Of a stretch of 64,000 bases of DNA, positions 16,482-25,358 are shown one piece after another; position 1 is the first letter of the stretch, and each line of letters starts with the position of its first letter. The stretch is from contig NZ_BOMY01000006.1 in the NCBI RefSeq assembly GCF_016862435.1, positions 1 to 64,000 on the forward strand. The letters are read 5' to 3'. The position numbers and the translations under genes are program-made. The stretch is from Paractinoplanes tereljensis. Its GTDB lineage: Bacteria; Actinomycetota; Actinomycetes; Mycobacteriales; Micromonosporaceae. The notes beneath the pieces were generated by a model. The model worked only from the letters and a program-made list of their open reading frames with translations, had not been told where the DNA came from and searched no databases.

Positions 16482-17940
16482 ATGGCTACGCTGCGGTCGG
16501 TCAACGTCGGTATGCCCAAGAACGTGCTCTGGCAGGGCCGATCGGTCTACACCGGCATCTGGAAGGCCCCGGTCGAGGGCCCGGCCACGGTCCGGCGCCT
16601 GAACATCGACGGCGACGGCCAGGGCGACCTGGGCGGCCACGGCGGCGAGCAGCGGGCCGTCTTCGTCTACCAGCTCGACTCCTACCGATACTGGCAGAAG
16701 TTCCTCGACCGGGACGACTTCACGCCCGGCCAGTTCGGCGAGAACTTCACCGTCGACGGCCTGCCGGACGACGAGGTGTGCATCGGCGACCGCTACCGGA
16801 TCGGCACCGCGCTGTTCGAGGTGACCCAGCCGCGGGTCACCTGCTACCGGGTCGGCATCCGGATGGACGACCCCCGGATGCCGGCGCTGCTGGTGCAGCA
16901 TCGCCGCCCCGGCTTCTACTTCCGGGTGCTGCGGGAGGGCGAGGTGCGGGCCGGCGACGAGATCACCAAGGTCGCCGACGGCCCCGAAGGCATGACGGTG
17001 GCCGAGGTGGACGGCCTGCTCTACCGCCCCGGCCACCCGCGCGACCGGATCGAACGCGCGCTGCACATCCCCGCGCTCAGCCCCGGCTGGCAAGGCTCGT
17101 TCCGGGCGATGCTGGCCGAGCCGGCGTCGGCGAGCGGCAACGCCGGCCTGATCGCCGCCGTTCCGCCGCCGGCCTGGCCCGGCTTCCGCCCGCTCCGGGT
17201 CACCGCGGTAAACCCGGAGAGCAACACCATCACGTCGGTCCGGCTGGCCGATCCGGCGGGCGGGCCGCTGCCGGCCGCGCTTCCCGGCCAATTCCTGACC
17301 GTACGGCTACCGCAGGCACTCACCCGCAGCTATTCCCTGTCCGGCCGCCCCGGCGACCCGGAGTACCAGATCAGCGTCAAGCAGGAGCCGCACGGCTATC
17401 TGCCTGAGCCATCCCGGTCCGGCCGACCGGCTCGGCACCGACTACGACAGCGCGGGCCGATTTACGGCCGGCCTACTCCGTACGCTCGCATTGCCGGCCG
17501 CTGCCGACGCGTACCTCTGCGGTCCGCCGGCCTTTCTCACCGACGTCGCCGCCGCGCTGGTCGAGGCCGGCCTGCCGGCCGACCGGATCCACACCGAGAT
17601 CTTCGGCCCCGAGCCCGGCCTGACCCCCGGCATCAGCGCGAAGCCGAACCGCGCACCGCATCCGCCGGCCGGCGCCCCCGGCGACGGCCGGCGGATGTCG
17701 TTCGCCCGCAGCGGCCTGACCGTCCCGTGGCCCACCGGTTGCAACAGCCTGCTCGACCTGGCCGAGACGTGCGACGTCCCGGCTCGCTGGTCCTGCCGCA
17801 CCGGCGTCTGCCACAACTGCGAAACGGGCCTGCTCTCCGGCGAGGTGCACTACAGCCTCGACCCGATCGACCCACCGGCCGAAGGCAACGTCCTGATCTG
17901 CTCCACACAGCCGCGCACCGCCGTCACCCTCGACCTCTGA
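16482..17940 (+). pseudogene. MOSC / ferredoxin-reductase fusion, inactivated by internal deletion
   Basis: The first frame (ATG 16482) encodes an intact MOSC domain and its helical extension (MATLRSVNVGMPKNVLWQGR, DLGGHGGEQRAVFVYQLDSY), then the start of an FAD-binding reductase domain (PGQFLTVRLP, TRSYSLSGRPGD). Near 17400 the frame loses homology. The correct continuation appears in another frame, resuming at SHPGPADRLGTDYDSAGR and running through DAYLCGPPAFLTDV to a C-terminal 2Fe-2S ferredoxin domain (CRTGVCHNC) that stops at 17940. The central part of the reductase domain between YLP and SHPGP (I estimate ~80-100 residues of FAD/NAD-binding sequence) is missing. Relatives of this architecture are single-chain redox proteins. 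The MOSC part alone could still be made. Confidence 0.8.
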
Positions 17941-17952
17941 CGGCTCGGCAGA

Positions 17953-17982
17953 CACCCAGCCGGATTCGGTGACGGCTGGGTG
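17953..17982 (+). terminator. hairpin terminator after the MOSC pseudogene
   Basis: A perfect 10-bp inverted repeat, CACCCAGCCG at 17953-17962 and CGGCTGGGTG at 17973-17982, with a 10-nt loop. It lies 12 bp after the stop of the ferredoxin frame. There is no U-tract, which is common for terminators in high-GC actinobacteria. Confidence 0.55.
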
Positions 17983-18029
17983 ATGGTCTCCTCCCTATCG
18001 TGGCCTGGCCAGTTCAGGGGGGGTCCGTC

Positions 18030-20444
18030 ATGGGCGTGTTGCGGTCCCGGCGCGAGCCGGCCTCCGATTCCCGCGAGCCGCCGGCCCCGACGGTCGGCTC
18101 GTCACCCCTCTCCCGGTGGGCGGCCCGGATGGCCCAGCCGATCGCGCCGCAACCCCCGGTGACCATCGAGTTCGACGCGGCCCGGCCGTGGATCGTCAGC
18201 TTCGCCGATGTCCTGCCGCCCGCGGCGGCCTCGACCGCGCTGTACGGCGCCGACTATTCGGCACTGATGCGGCCCGATGCCGGGACGGCCTGGACGCCAC
18301 CCGGACAACTCCGGTTCGAGATCATCCAGGAACTGTTGTTGCCTGCCTATCGGGCCCGGTTCCACGCCGCGATGCGCACCGTCCTGGAGGCGGACGTCCG
18401 GCACGTCGAGGAGAAACTGCTCGAGGAACGGATCGACGCGGACGACGAAACCGAGCTCATCGGGTACACCCGGTGGTGGTCGCAGCGCAAGGACCTGCGG
18501 ACCGAGACCGGCAGTAGCTACTTCGACGAGTTCCTGAGCCGGCTGGCCCGCGACCGCTGGTCCCGCGACTACGGTCTCTTCACCGGCGCCTCCACGTCCT
18601 TCCTGGACTCGCTCCACGAGGAGGTCGAGGAGCAGCAGGGCGAACTGATCGCACTCATCGCGGCGAACAGCGTGCGATGGGGGGCCTACCGGCCGAGTTG
18701 GACCGCCCTCGACGTCGAGGGCCGGCCGATACGCGGCGGGACGACGCTCACGGTCAACCGGGAGCTGGTGCAGCGCTCGGCGCAGACCGTCCTGGACCGG
18801 CTCGAGGGCTTCACCTCGGCCGACGACAGCAAGGTGATCGCCGACCTGCTCACCGGCTTACCCGGACCCGAACTCGGGCAGGTGCTGACCGAGGTCATGA
18901 GCCACTACGGGGACTCGGAGATGATCATATTCGGCAAGTACGGGGAGGCCTGGGGTCCCGGGATGCTGTACTGGCTCTTCGAGGACCTGACCGAGGACGA
19001 CCGGGCCCGGGTCGGCGACGCCCTCAAGCGCAGCGGAGTGCTGCCGCCGAGCACTGTGGACGCGCTCGCCGGCGGGCGCGGATGGGGCGGCAAGTACCTG
19101 CCGTACACCACTCACAAGGCCGAGGAGGCCGCTCAGTACTGGGCCGACGTGTACGAGTCCTCCGACAGCTACCTCGTCAAGGCCGGAAGCGGGGTGATGG
19201 GCAGCTTCGCCTCGCTGTGGCTGCCGCACACGGCCGGCCTCACCGTGATCACCCTGGTGTCCGCGGGCGCGGCCACCCCGGAAACCGGCGCACTGGCGTT
19301 ACTGAGCCGGGCGTACCCGACGGTCAGTGCCGTGCTGACGGTGGTCGGTACCGGGGTCACCGCGTTCAACGTGACCATCGCCGTGCAGAACGCGGCTTTC
19401 GGTGAGGACGTCTGGAGCGGTCGGCCACTCACTCCCGAAGAGCGGGTGGTGCAGGCCGTCAATGCCGCCTCGGGCACCATCCTGCTCGCCGCGTCCTTCA
19501 CGTCGGCGGCGTCGACGCCGAGCGCGCCGCCCCCACGCCCGCCCGGCTACACCGGCCCCAAACTGGTGTACAGCGGTCCTGGCCGGCCACCCGGCGGCGG
19601 CGCCCCCGCGCCCGGGACGGTCCAGGAGACACGGGTCGTGTTCCAGACCGGACCGGGCGGGGAGGCGCTCAAGGCGGTCGTCGTCGAGGCGCCGGCGGTG
19701 CCGATGGTGCAGCCGGTCCGCCCGCCTCTGATCTCGATGCCGCCGGCGACGGGACAGGTCATCCCGCCGCCGATGCCGGCGGTGACCCCGGCGGTGACCG
19801 GCGCCATCACTACAACCATCGCCCCCGGGACGGTTCCCGCTCCCGGGCCGAAGCCGGACGACCCGGGAGCGCCGCGGTTCCCGAGCGGGCTGCAGCCGGG
19901 CAACGTGCTGGACCACATCCCGCTCGTCTGGTTCAAGCCGTTGTGGGCCTACCCGCCGTCGGTCCACCTGGTCGACCACTGGGGGACTCCCCACGACTAC
20001 GACATGACGACACCCGGGCAGACGGTCGAGCCGGGCCACGACATCGGAGTCGCCCCGAACTTCCTGCCGTGGCTGGGCAAACCGGTACAGCTGCAGTACG
20101 TCCTGCAGGAGGACGACCGCGGACCGGCCGTCGACCGCTTCCGCAGCCTGCTGGTCCGGCACGGTTGGCTGGAACATGCGACCCATCAGATCGACCACGT
20201 CCAGGACCTGGGCTGGACCGGTCCGGAAGCTGACGACCCGTTGAATCTGTGGCCGCTCGCCGCAGCACGGAACACCCTGGCCGGTAACCGCTTCCAGAAC
20301 TACCGGGTCACCTACAGCAACGTCCCGGGCGGCGGTCCGGCCACGCCCACCACCACGAACGTCCGTCTGGTCGACCGCACCCGCCACCCGGGCGTGGACA
20401 ACCTGGTCGGGCGATGGTTCATCATCCGGGAGATCGGGCTCTGA
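18030..20444 (+). CDS. large protein with C-terminal HNH-like nuclease motif; candidate CIS cargo toxin
   Basis: 804 aa. I choose ATG 18030 (MGVLRSRREPASDS) because a G-rich tract (GGGGGGG) lies just upstream. The N-terminal ~370 residues are charged and helical with no signal peptide. Residues ~390-460 are hydrophobic and Ala/Val/Thr-rich (AGLTVITLVSAGAATPETG). Residues ~500-620 form a Pro-rich linker. The last ~180 residues contain HQIDHVQDLGWTGPEADD followed by NLWPLAAARNTLAGNR, an HNH-like pattern (D-H at residue ~720, then N and N/G-x-R). From memory, similar D-H-V-Q-D...N-L-W-P tails occur on DUF4157-bearing proteins linked to extracellular CIS. The gene is 2.6 kb from the CIS operon. 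Cargo status and nuclease activity are inference. Confidence 0.65.
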   Translation: MGVLRSRREPASDSREPPAPTVGSSPLSRWAARMAQPIAPQPPVTIEFDAARPWIVSFADVLPPAAASTALYGADYSALMRPDAGTAWTPPGQLRFEIIQELLLPAYRARFHAAMRTVLEADVRHVEEKLLEERIDADDETELIGYTRWWSQRKDLRTETGSSYFDEFLSRLARDRWSRDYGLFTGASTSFLDSLHEEVEEQQGELIALIAANSVRWGAYRPSWTALDVEGRPIRGGTTLTVNRELVQRSAQTVLDRLEGFTSADDSKVIADLLTGLPGPELGQVLTEVMSHYGDSEMIIFGKYGEAWGPGMLYWLFEDLTEDDRARVGDALKRSGVLPPSTVDALAGGRGWGGKYLPYTTHKAEEAAQYWADVYESSDSYLVKAGSGVMGSFASLWLPHTAGLTVITLVSAGAATPETGALALLSRAYPTVSAVLTVVGTGVTAFNVTIAVQNAAFGEDVWSGRPLTPEERVVQAVNAASGTILLAASFTSAASTPSAPPPRPPGYTGPKLVYSGPGRPPGGGAPAPGTVQETRVVFQTGPGGEALKAVVVEAPAVPMVQPVRPPLISMPPATGQVIPPPMPAVTPAVTGAITTTIAPGTVPAPGPKPDDPGAPRFPSGLQPGNVLDHIPLVWFKPLWAYPPSVHLVDHWGTPHDYDMTTPGQTVEPGHDIGVAPNFLPWLGKPVQLQYVLQEDDRGPAVDRFRSLLVRHGWLEHATHQIDHVQDLGWTGPEADDPLNLWPLAAARNTLAGNRFQNYRVTYSNVPGGGPATPTTTNVRLVDRTRHPGVDNLVGRWFIIREIGL

Positions 20445-20465
20445 CGGCAGCCAGTCCTATCAGCC

Positions 20466-22937
20466 TTACCCGACCGTGACCGCGGGCTGACGCCAGACGG
20501 TGAAGTTCTCGATGTGGAAATGGCTGGCTACGGTGCGGAAGGCGAACCAGCCGCTCCGGTACGGGTCGGGGTCGGTGTAGTCGAACACCAGTTGGTCGTC
20601 GCTGTAGTAGCGGATCTGGGAGCCGTTCACCGAGATGCGTACGTGGATCGGCACGTTCGCGGCGATCCGTGGCTCGGTGTAGTCGTAGACCAGTGGGCGG
20701 TTGCCGGCTTCACCGACGTACCGTCTGAATCTTGTTGTGGTGTTGAGGTTTGCGCCCTGTCCGACGTAATAGGTTTTGAGGTAGTCGTACTCGGCCAGGG
20801 CTCCGTGCCGTTCGGTGGCGAAGACGTCGGCCGGTGAGCGGGAGTCGCGGGCGCTCCAGAACGAGTTCAGGTCGGTGACGTGGTCGTTCGGGCCGCCCGC
20901 GGCGATCGGCGTGGCGGTGTACTCGATCTCGTACGGGCCCTCGAGCTCCTGCTTGAGCCAGACGCTCGCGCCGCCAGGCACGTCGATGTCGAGCACGCCG
21001 TCGGCCGCGGCGACCGTGCCGCCGCTCTGCAGCTCGGCCGACCACTTGCCGGTGCCCGTGGTGAAGTGGTCGCTGGTGACGATCTGCCACGCGTTGCCCG
21101 GTTTGGCGGTGGTCTGGATGTTCGGCTTCTTCGGCGCCCGGCTGCCGAAGCCGAGGTAGAAATCGGTCAGCGTGGACTGCAGGTAACCGCGAACCGTCCA
21201 GCCCAGCCGGTAGGCCGGGTCGTGCGCGAGGGTGTAGAGCCGGGTCTTCGTCGGGATGTTCGTGGTGAAGACCCGCAGCGCGGTGTGGTCGCTGGTCTCG
21301 GCCAGGTACTCCTCCCGCCAGTCGCCGAGGATGTCGCCGTAGAACGGGACCGCGTTGCGCCACGAGGAGACCACGCCGTACGGCTCAAAGATCTTGGAAG
21401 TGGTCTTCGTTTTCCAGTTCCACTTCTCGATGTACGTGTTGTCGAGCAGTTCGGAGCCGGTGTCGCCATCCCACCAGATCCGGAAGTTGACGCTGGGCGT
21501 GGTCTTCGAGATCTGCTCGCCGTCGACGGTCCAGACGCCCGCACCGGGAAGGTCGCTGTTCGCGGTGGCGGCCCAGAACTCGTACCCGGGATGGGTGGGG
21601 TCGATGTCGGCGGTGGTGCCGCGCGGCACGTCCCACAGCGTGGCGTCCGGCGGGATGTCCGGGTGCGCGCCGGTGATCAGTCGTTGGCCGGTCGACGCGT
21701 CGTAGTAGTACCAGGGGAAGGCGGTGAAGACGCCGCCCTCGGTCTGCTGGATCGCGTAACCCTCCAGGCCCGGCCGATTCGGGTCGAGGTCGCCGAGGTG
21801 GAACCGGTCGCCGTGAACGGATTCGGGCACCACGTAACGGAACGTGCCGTCGCTGTTGACCACGTAGTTGCCGTCCGCGATCTCGTCCCGGCCGTCCTGG
21901 TCGACGTCGGCGATTCGCAACTGGTGGAAGCTGGTGCCCTGGTCGGTGCCGCGGACGAAGGTCCAGCGCCGGGTCAGGTCGCGCCCGTCGAAATCCCAGG
22001 CGGCGAAGAGCACCCGGAAGTCGCCGCGCCTCGCGCCGACCCGGACCACCTGCTTGGTGATCAGGCTGGGGTGTACGCCGTCCAGGTAACCGATGCCGTA
22101 CTGGCCGCCGGACGGGCCGTCGGCCACGAAGTCACCGGCGACCGGAACCCGCTTGCGCTCGACCCCGGTCCGCCCGTCGACCACCGAGACGAACTGGTCG
22201 AGCGGGTTGCCCGACCGGACCACGGCACCGTCGGCGAAGGTGGTGCCGTTGGCGGTCTTCACGAAGACCTCGGCCCGGCCGTCACTGTCCAGGTCGTACA
22301 CGGTGACGTTGTCGTCGTTGCGGTAGCCGGCGACGTCGCCGTACCCACTGATCGCCGCGAGCGGTGGGTCGTTGGCGGCGTTGCCGCCCTGGCGGGTGAA
22401 GGACGCCGGCCCCAGGTCGACCCGCCACAACTGCGCCCCGGCCAGCGTGTACGCCTCGAGGTAGTTCGGTTTGTCCAGGTCGTAGGAGAGCCGGGAGACG
22501 ACGATCTCGTAGCGGCCGTCGCCGTCCAGGTCGCCGGGCCAGGCGTGCTGCACGTAGTAGCCGGGCGCGGCGGCCAGCGGAATGTCACCGGGGGTGAACG
22601 CGACCGGGCTCTTCGCCTGCGCCCGCCCGCGCACGACGGCCCGGACGGTGTAGTCGCCGGTCCCCCGCGATCGGTCGGTGAAGGTGGTCGACTCGGTGAT
22701 CGGCCGGTCGTTGAGGCGACGGGACCCCTTGAAGACGTCGAAGGCGATGTCGCTGCCGTACTCGGTGCCGAGCAGCCGCCAGCTCAGGAACGTGCCACCG
22801 CCCTGCGCCGGCACCGCGACCAGCCCGCGATCGAGCGACTCGACGATCCTTTTCAACGGCCGGGAGGCGGACGCCGGCGTAGCGGCCAGCCCGGTCAGCA
22901 GCAAGCCGGCCGCGATCGCGGCGAATGCACGTTTCAT
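20466..22937 (-). CDS. secreted rhamnogalacturonan lyase (PL11 family)
   Basis: 823 aa. The signal peptide is residues ~1-24 (MKRAFAAIAAGLLLTGLAAT). The mature protein follows the PL11 (YesW/YesX-type) layout: an N-terminal Ig-like domain (KRIVESLDRGLVAVPAQGGG, FLSWRLLGTEYG), then an eight-bladed propeller with Ca-binding Asp-rich loops (GDLDGDGRYEIV, YDLDSDGRAEVFVKTANGT, DVDQDGRDEIADG). These enzymes cleave rhamnogalacturonan I by beta-elimination outside the cell. After residue ~615 there is an extra ~200-aa beta-sandwich-like domain (SDHFTTGTGKWSAEL, WFAFRTVASHFHIENF), probably carbohydrate-binding. It converges with 18030-20444, with 21 bp between them. Confidence 0.92.
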   Translation of the reverse strand: MKRAFAAIAAGLLLTGLAATPASASRPLKRIVESLDRGLVAVPAQGGGTFLSWRLLGTEYGSDIAFDVFKGSRRLNDRPITESTTFTDRSRGTGDYTVRAVVRGRAQAKSPVAFTPGDIPLAAAPGYYVQHAWPGDLDGDGRYEIVVSRLSYDLDKPNYLEAYTLAGAQLWRVDLGPASFTRQGGNAANDPPLAAISGYGDVAGYRNDDNVTVYDLDSDGRAEVFVKTANGTTFADGAVVRSGNPLDQFVSVVDGRTGVERKRVPVAGDFVADGPSGGQYGIGYLDGVHPSLITKQVVRVGARRGDFRVLFAAWDFDGRDLTRRWTFVRGTDQGTSFHQLRIADVDQDGRDEIADGNYVVNSDGTFRYVVPESVHGDRFHLGDLDPNRPGLEGYAIQQTEGGVFTAFPWYYYDASTGQRLITGAHPDIPPDATLWDVPRGTTADIDPTHPGYEFWAATANSDLPGAGVWTVDGEQISKTTPSVNFRIWWDGDTGSELLDNTYIEKWNWKTKTTSKIFEPYGVVSSWRNAVPFYGDILGDWREEYLAETSDHTALRVFTTNIPTKTRLYTLAHDPAYRLGWTVRGYLQSTLTDFYLGFGSRAPKKPNIQTTAKPGNAWQIVTSDHFTTGTGKWSAELQSGGTVAAADGVLDIDVPGGASVWLKQELEGPYEIEYTATPIAAGGPNDHVTDLNSFWSARDSRSPADVFATERHGALAEYDYLKTYYVGQGANLNTTTRFRRYVGEAGNRPLVYDYTEPRIAANVPIHVRISVNGSQIRYYSDDQLVFDYTDPDPYRSGWFAFRTVASHFHIENFTVWRQPAVTVG

Positions 22938-23057
22938 AGCGCGGACCGTAGAAGATCACTGTTGCACAGATTTAAAGGTGCACATTCTTAAATGAGATGT
23001 ACGAGCAGCCAGGAGCCCTGCGACAGGGCCGAAATATGACCCGGGCAACATGGTGCG

Positions 23058-23254
23058 GTGAAATTTCGTCAGCTTGAGTACTTCGTCGCGGTCGCCGAGG
23101 AGGGCAGCTGTTCGTCGTCGACCTGCCCCAGGTGCTGGGCCGCTTCCACGTCACCCATCCGCTGGTGACCGTCCAGCTCCGGACGTCGCCGGCGACCCCC
23201 AAGGCCTGCGTGCGCTGCAAGATCTCGCGCTCTCCGCGGTGAGCCGGTCCGTCC
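23058..23254 (+). pseudogene. LysR-family regulator remnant
   Basis: GTG 23058 opens KFRQLEYFVAVAEEGS, the classic LysR helix-turn-helix N-terminus. The reading is then joined, out of frame, to VVDLPQVLGRFHVTHPLVTV, which is the start of a LysR effector-binding domain. The rest of the DNA-binding domain and the linker are missing, and the second frame ends at about 23254. It is divergent from the rhamnogalacturonan lyase gene and may once have regulated it. Confidence 0.75.
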
Positions 23255-23439
23255 CCGGGCCGTGGATAGACGGAGGCCCTGCGGTGTACGACCAGAACGT
23301 TAGGCCAAGCCAGCGGATGTTGTTCCGGGTCGTACCCGTGCGGTACCCGCGAACACCGTCACAGGCGGACGCGCCGGAGGGCTGCCGGGGCGCAGGATTT
23401 CCCTTGTCAGCGGTTGTTTCAGTGACTCGGGGAGCCGAC

Positions 23440-24120
23440 ATGCACGCAGTACTGGTACGCCACGACGAGCCCAGCGCCCTGGCCGAGCTGCGCGACCTGA
23501 TGGCCATGGCCAGCCATGACCTGAAGTCGCCGCTGGCCGCCGCGCTCTCGAACCTCGAGATGCTCCGCGAGGACCACGCCGACCACATCGGCGACGACGG
23601 CGAGCGGTGCCTGGCGGCGACCGAACGGGCCTTGGCCCGGGTAAACGGCCTGGTCGAAGACCTTCTGGCGTACGCGATGGCAGATCAAAAAGACATCAAT
23701 CCCCATGCCGTACGCCTGGCCGACGTGATCGCCGACCACGACGTGACCGTGCGTGGCCCGCTGCCGACCGTGCTGGCCGACCCGAAGCTGCTACGGCACG
23801 TGCTCGACAACCTGATCGGCAACGCGATCAAGTACACCCCCGGCGGGGTTCGCCCACAGGTGGAGGTGCACGCCCAGCCGTACGCCTGCGGTCTGGTCCG
23901 AATCGAGGTCGCCGACCGCGGCATCGGCATTCCCGAGGCCGACCGGCCGAGGGTGTTCGAGGCCTTCCACCGCTCCGCGAACAGCAGCGCCTACCGCGGC
24001 ACCGGTCTAGGCCTGGCCATCTGCCGCCGCATCGTGGAGCGGCACGGCGGCCAGATCGGCGTCGAGGAAAACCCCGGCGGCGGCAGCCTCTTCTGGTTCA
24101 CGCTGCCCGCAGCCTCGTAG
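23440..24120 (+). CDS. orphan sensor histidine kinase (HisKA-HATPase core only)
   Basis: 226 aa from ATG 23440, preceded by GGGGAG. The longer in-frame ORF from 23074 runs over a LysR remnant and is rejected. The H-box [20 protein letters not shown] lies near residue 26, the N-box [14 protein letters not shown] at ~125, then G1 DRGIGIP and G2 [18 protein letters not shown]. There is no membrane or PAS-type input domain and no response regulator nearby. It is either a small cytosolic kinase or the surviving 3' part of a larger one, since decayed sequence surrounds it. Confidence 0.82.
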   Translation: MHAVLVRHDEPSALAELRDLMAMASHDLKSPLAAALSNLEMLREDHADHIGDDGERCLAATERALARVNGLVEDLLAYAMADQKDINPHAVRLADVIADHDVTVRGPLPTVLADPKLLRHVLDNLIGNAIKYTPGGVRPQVEVHAQPYACGLVRIEVADRGIGIPEADRPRVFEAFHRSANSSAYRGTGLGLAICRRIVERHGGQIGVEENPGGGSLFWFTLPAAS

Positions 24121-24175
24121 CCGTCCAGGCAAGGCGCGATACCACGACCCTTCGCGCGAGCAGGACGGGCCGGAC

Positions 24176-24430
24176 ATGGACCAAGGCACCCGCGACGAGA
24201 TGCTCGGCCGCCTGGCCGAGGCAGTCGGGCCGGTCACCCCCGCACACCCGACGCGGGTTGCCATCGACGGACCACCCGCCGCCGGCAAGACCACCCTCGC
24301 GGACGAGCTGGCCGGCGCCTTGCCAGCACAGGGCCGCGAGGTCCTCCGCGCGACGATTTCCTCTTCCCCCAGGCGCAGCGCTATCCACGCGGCGAGTTCT
24401 CAGCCGAAGGCTGCTACTTCGGCGCGTCGC
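24176..24430 (+). pseudogene. uridine-kinase-like P-loop protein remnant
   Basis: From ATG 24176 the frame reads a normal kinase start with a Walker A motif (VAIDGPPAAGKTTLADEL) and REVLRA. Homology then shifts frame to DDFLFPQAQRYPRGEFSAEG, the next conserved stretch of uridine-kinase-like proteins, and ends near 24410. The lid and C-terminal half are absent. A further unrelated open piece (FLLKQNEIAGRIVDAMMAKD) at 24433-24527 ends at a TGA and has no recognisable start. Confidence 0.7.
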
Positions 24431-24668
24431 CCAGTTCCTGCTGAAACAGAACGAGATCGCCGGCCGCATCGTCGACGCCATGATGGCCAAAGACGTCCAC
24501 GGCATCGACATAGATAGATTTATTTGATCATCTGACATCAACGCTGACAGCAACCGGGGCGCATTCCAGATAACATGGACGCACAATCGTGCACCTACAG
24601 ATATTCCGAGAGCCCGTCACATCTGCCGAGAATTCACATACCGGGTATCAGGAGAACGTTCTTATCAA
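24431..24668. other. AT-richer non-coding stretch between gene remnants and immunity gene
   Basis: No gene is supported here apart from a short orphan reading frame piece to 24527. Base composition drops clearly below that of the surrounding sequence (for example the stretch around 24510-24720). It separates plus-strand remnants from the minus-strand toxin-immunity locus and looks like a recombination or insertion boundary. Confidence 0.5.
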
Positions 24669-25319
24669 TCAAGGTAACCGCATCCCGAGACTCGCCTCGC
24701 GATCAGGAATATCCGAATATACGATCGCAACCAAATCCTCCGGATGACCCGAGATGAGACTGATCCCGCGACTAACAAAGACGACTCGCTCGGCATCTAT
24801 GAGCCAACTCTCCGAGAGCCCTGAGACTCCAGGAAATGGAAGCATCGCCGATAGATCGAGTGATGAGACCTCGGAACCCTTTAGTTTCCGAATATCTTTC
24901 GCTACGCGGCGGACCTCATACTCAAGCGCCAACGACTCAATCCATTCCTCCACCGAGGCGTACAAGGGGATGAATTCAGTGCCCCCTACGCCGAAGGCAC
25001 CATCAGGCCCGAGGAGGAAATCGTAGAAGACGGAGAAACGGGCGGAGCCCGCCTCAATAAATCCGCCATCTGACCAATTCCCAGCTAGCAGGTCTGGGCC
25101 AAGATACTTTGGACCACCGTTAAATAATATCGAAGGTGGTAGATATAGATCACCCCATCGCCGCTCGTAGGCCACGGCTCGCAGAACGAGCACCTCGTCA
25201 AGCCCTTGCTCGACCCACTGATCCGCAGACCGCCGCGCCCGATTACTAGTGACTCGCTGCCCGTGCGCTCGCACGAACGTAAGGGCACGTCGAGACAAAG
25301 CATCGTCCGGTAGATCCAT
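24669..25319 (-). CDS. predicted immunity protein for the RHS deaminase-type toxin
   Basis: 216 aa from ATG 25319 (MDLPDDALSRRALTFVRAHG), with GAGGGGG upstream. A TTG start at 25337 is possible but less likely. No signal peptide. The protein is acidic to neutral with an RRWGDLYLPPSILFNGGPKY segment and a central GPDGAFGVGGTEFIPLYASV and EEWIESLAL stretch; I do not recognise a named family with certainty. It begins 39 bp downstream of the toxin stop in the same operon, the normal place for a polymorphic-toxin immunity gene. It shares the lower GC content of the toxin tip, which suggests both arrived as one module. Confidence 0.72.
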   Translation of the reverse strand: MDLPDDALSRRALTFVRAHGQRVTSNRARRSADQWVEQGLDEVLVLRAVAYERRWGDLYLPPSILFNGGPKYLGPDLLAGNWSDGGFIEAGSARFSVFYDFLLGPDGAFGVGGTEFIPLYASVEEWIESLALEYEVRRVAKDIRKLKGSEVSSLDLSAMLPFPGVSGLSESWLIDAERVVFVSRGISLISGHPEDLVAIVYSDIPDREASLGMRLP

Positions 25320-25358
25320 TACGCCGCGCCCCCTCAATCACCAACAACGGAGCATACA

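Noticed and set aside
20880..22991. 703-codon plus-strand open frame
   Set aside because: Antisense to the rhamnogalacturonan lyase, with Arg/Gly/Val-rich shadow composition.
23074..23439. N-terminal extension of the histidine kinase
   Set aside because: Reads through the LysR remnant in the wrong frame; ATG 23440 has a ribosome-binding site and starts just before the H-box.
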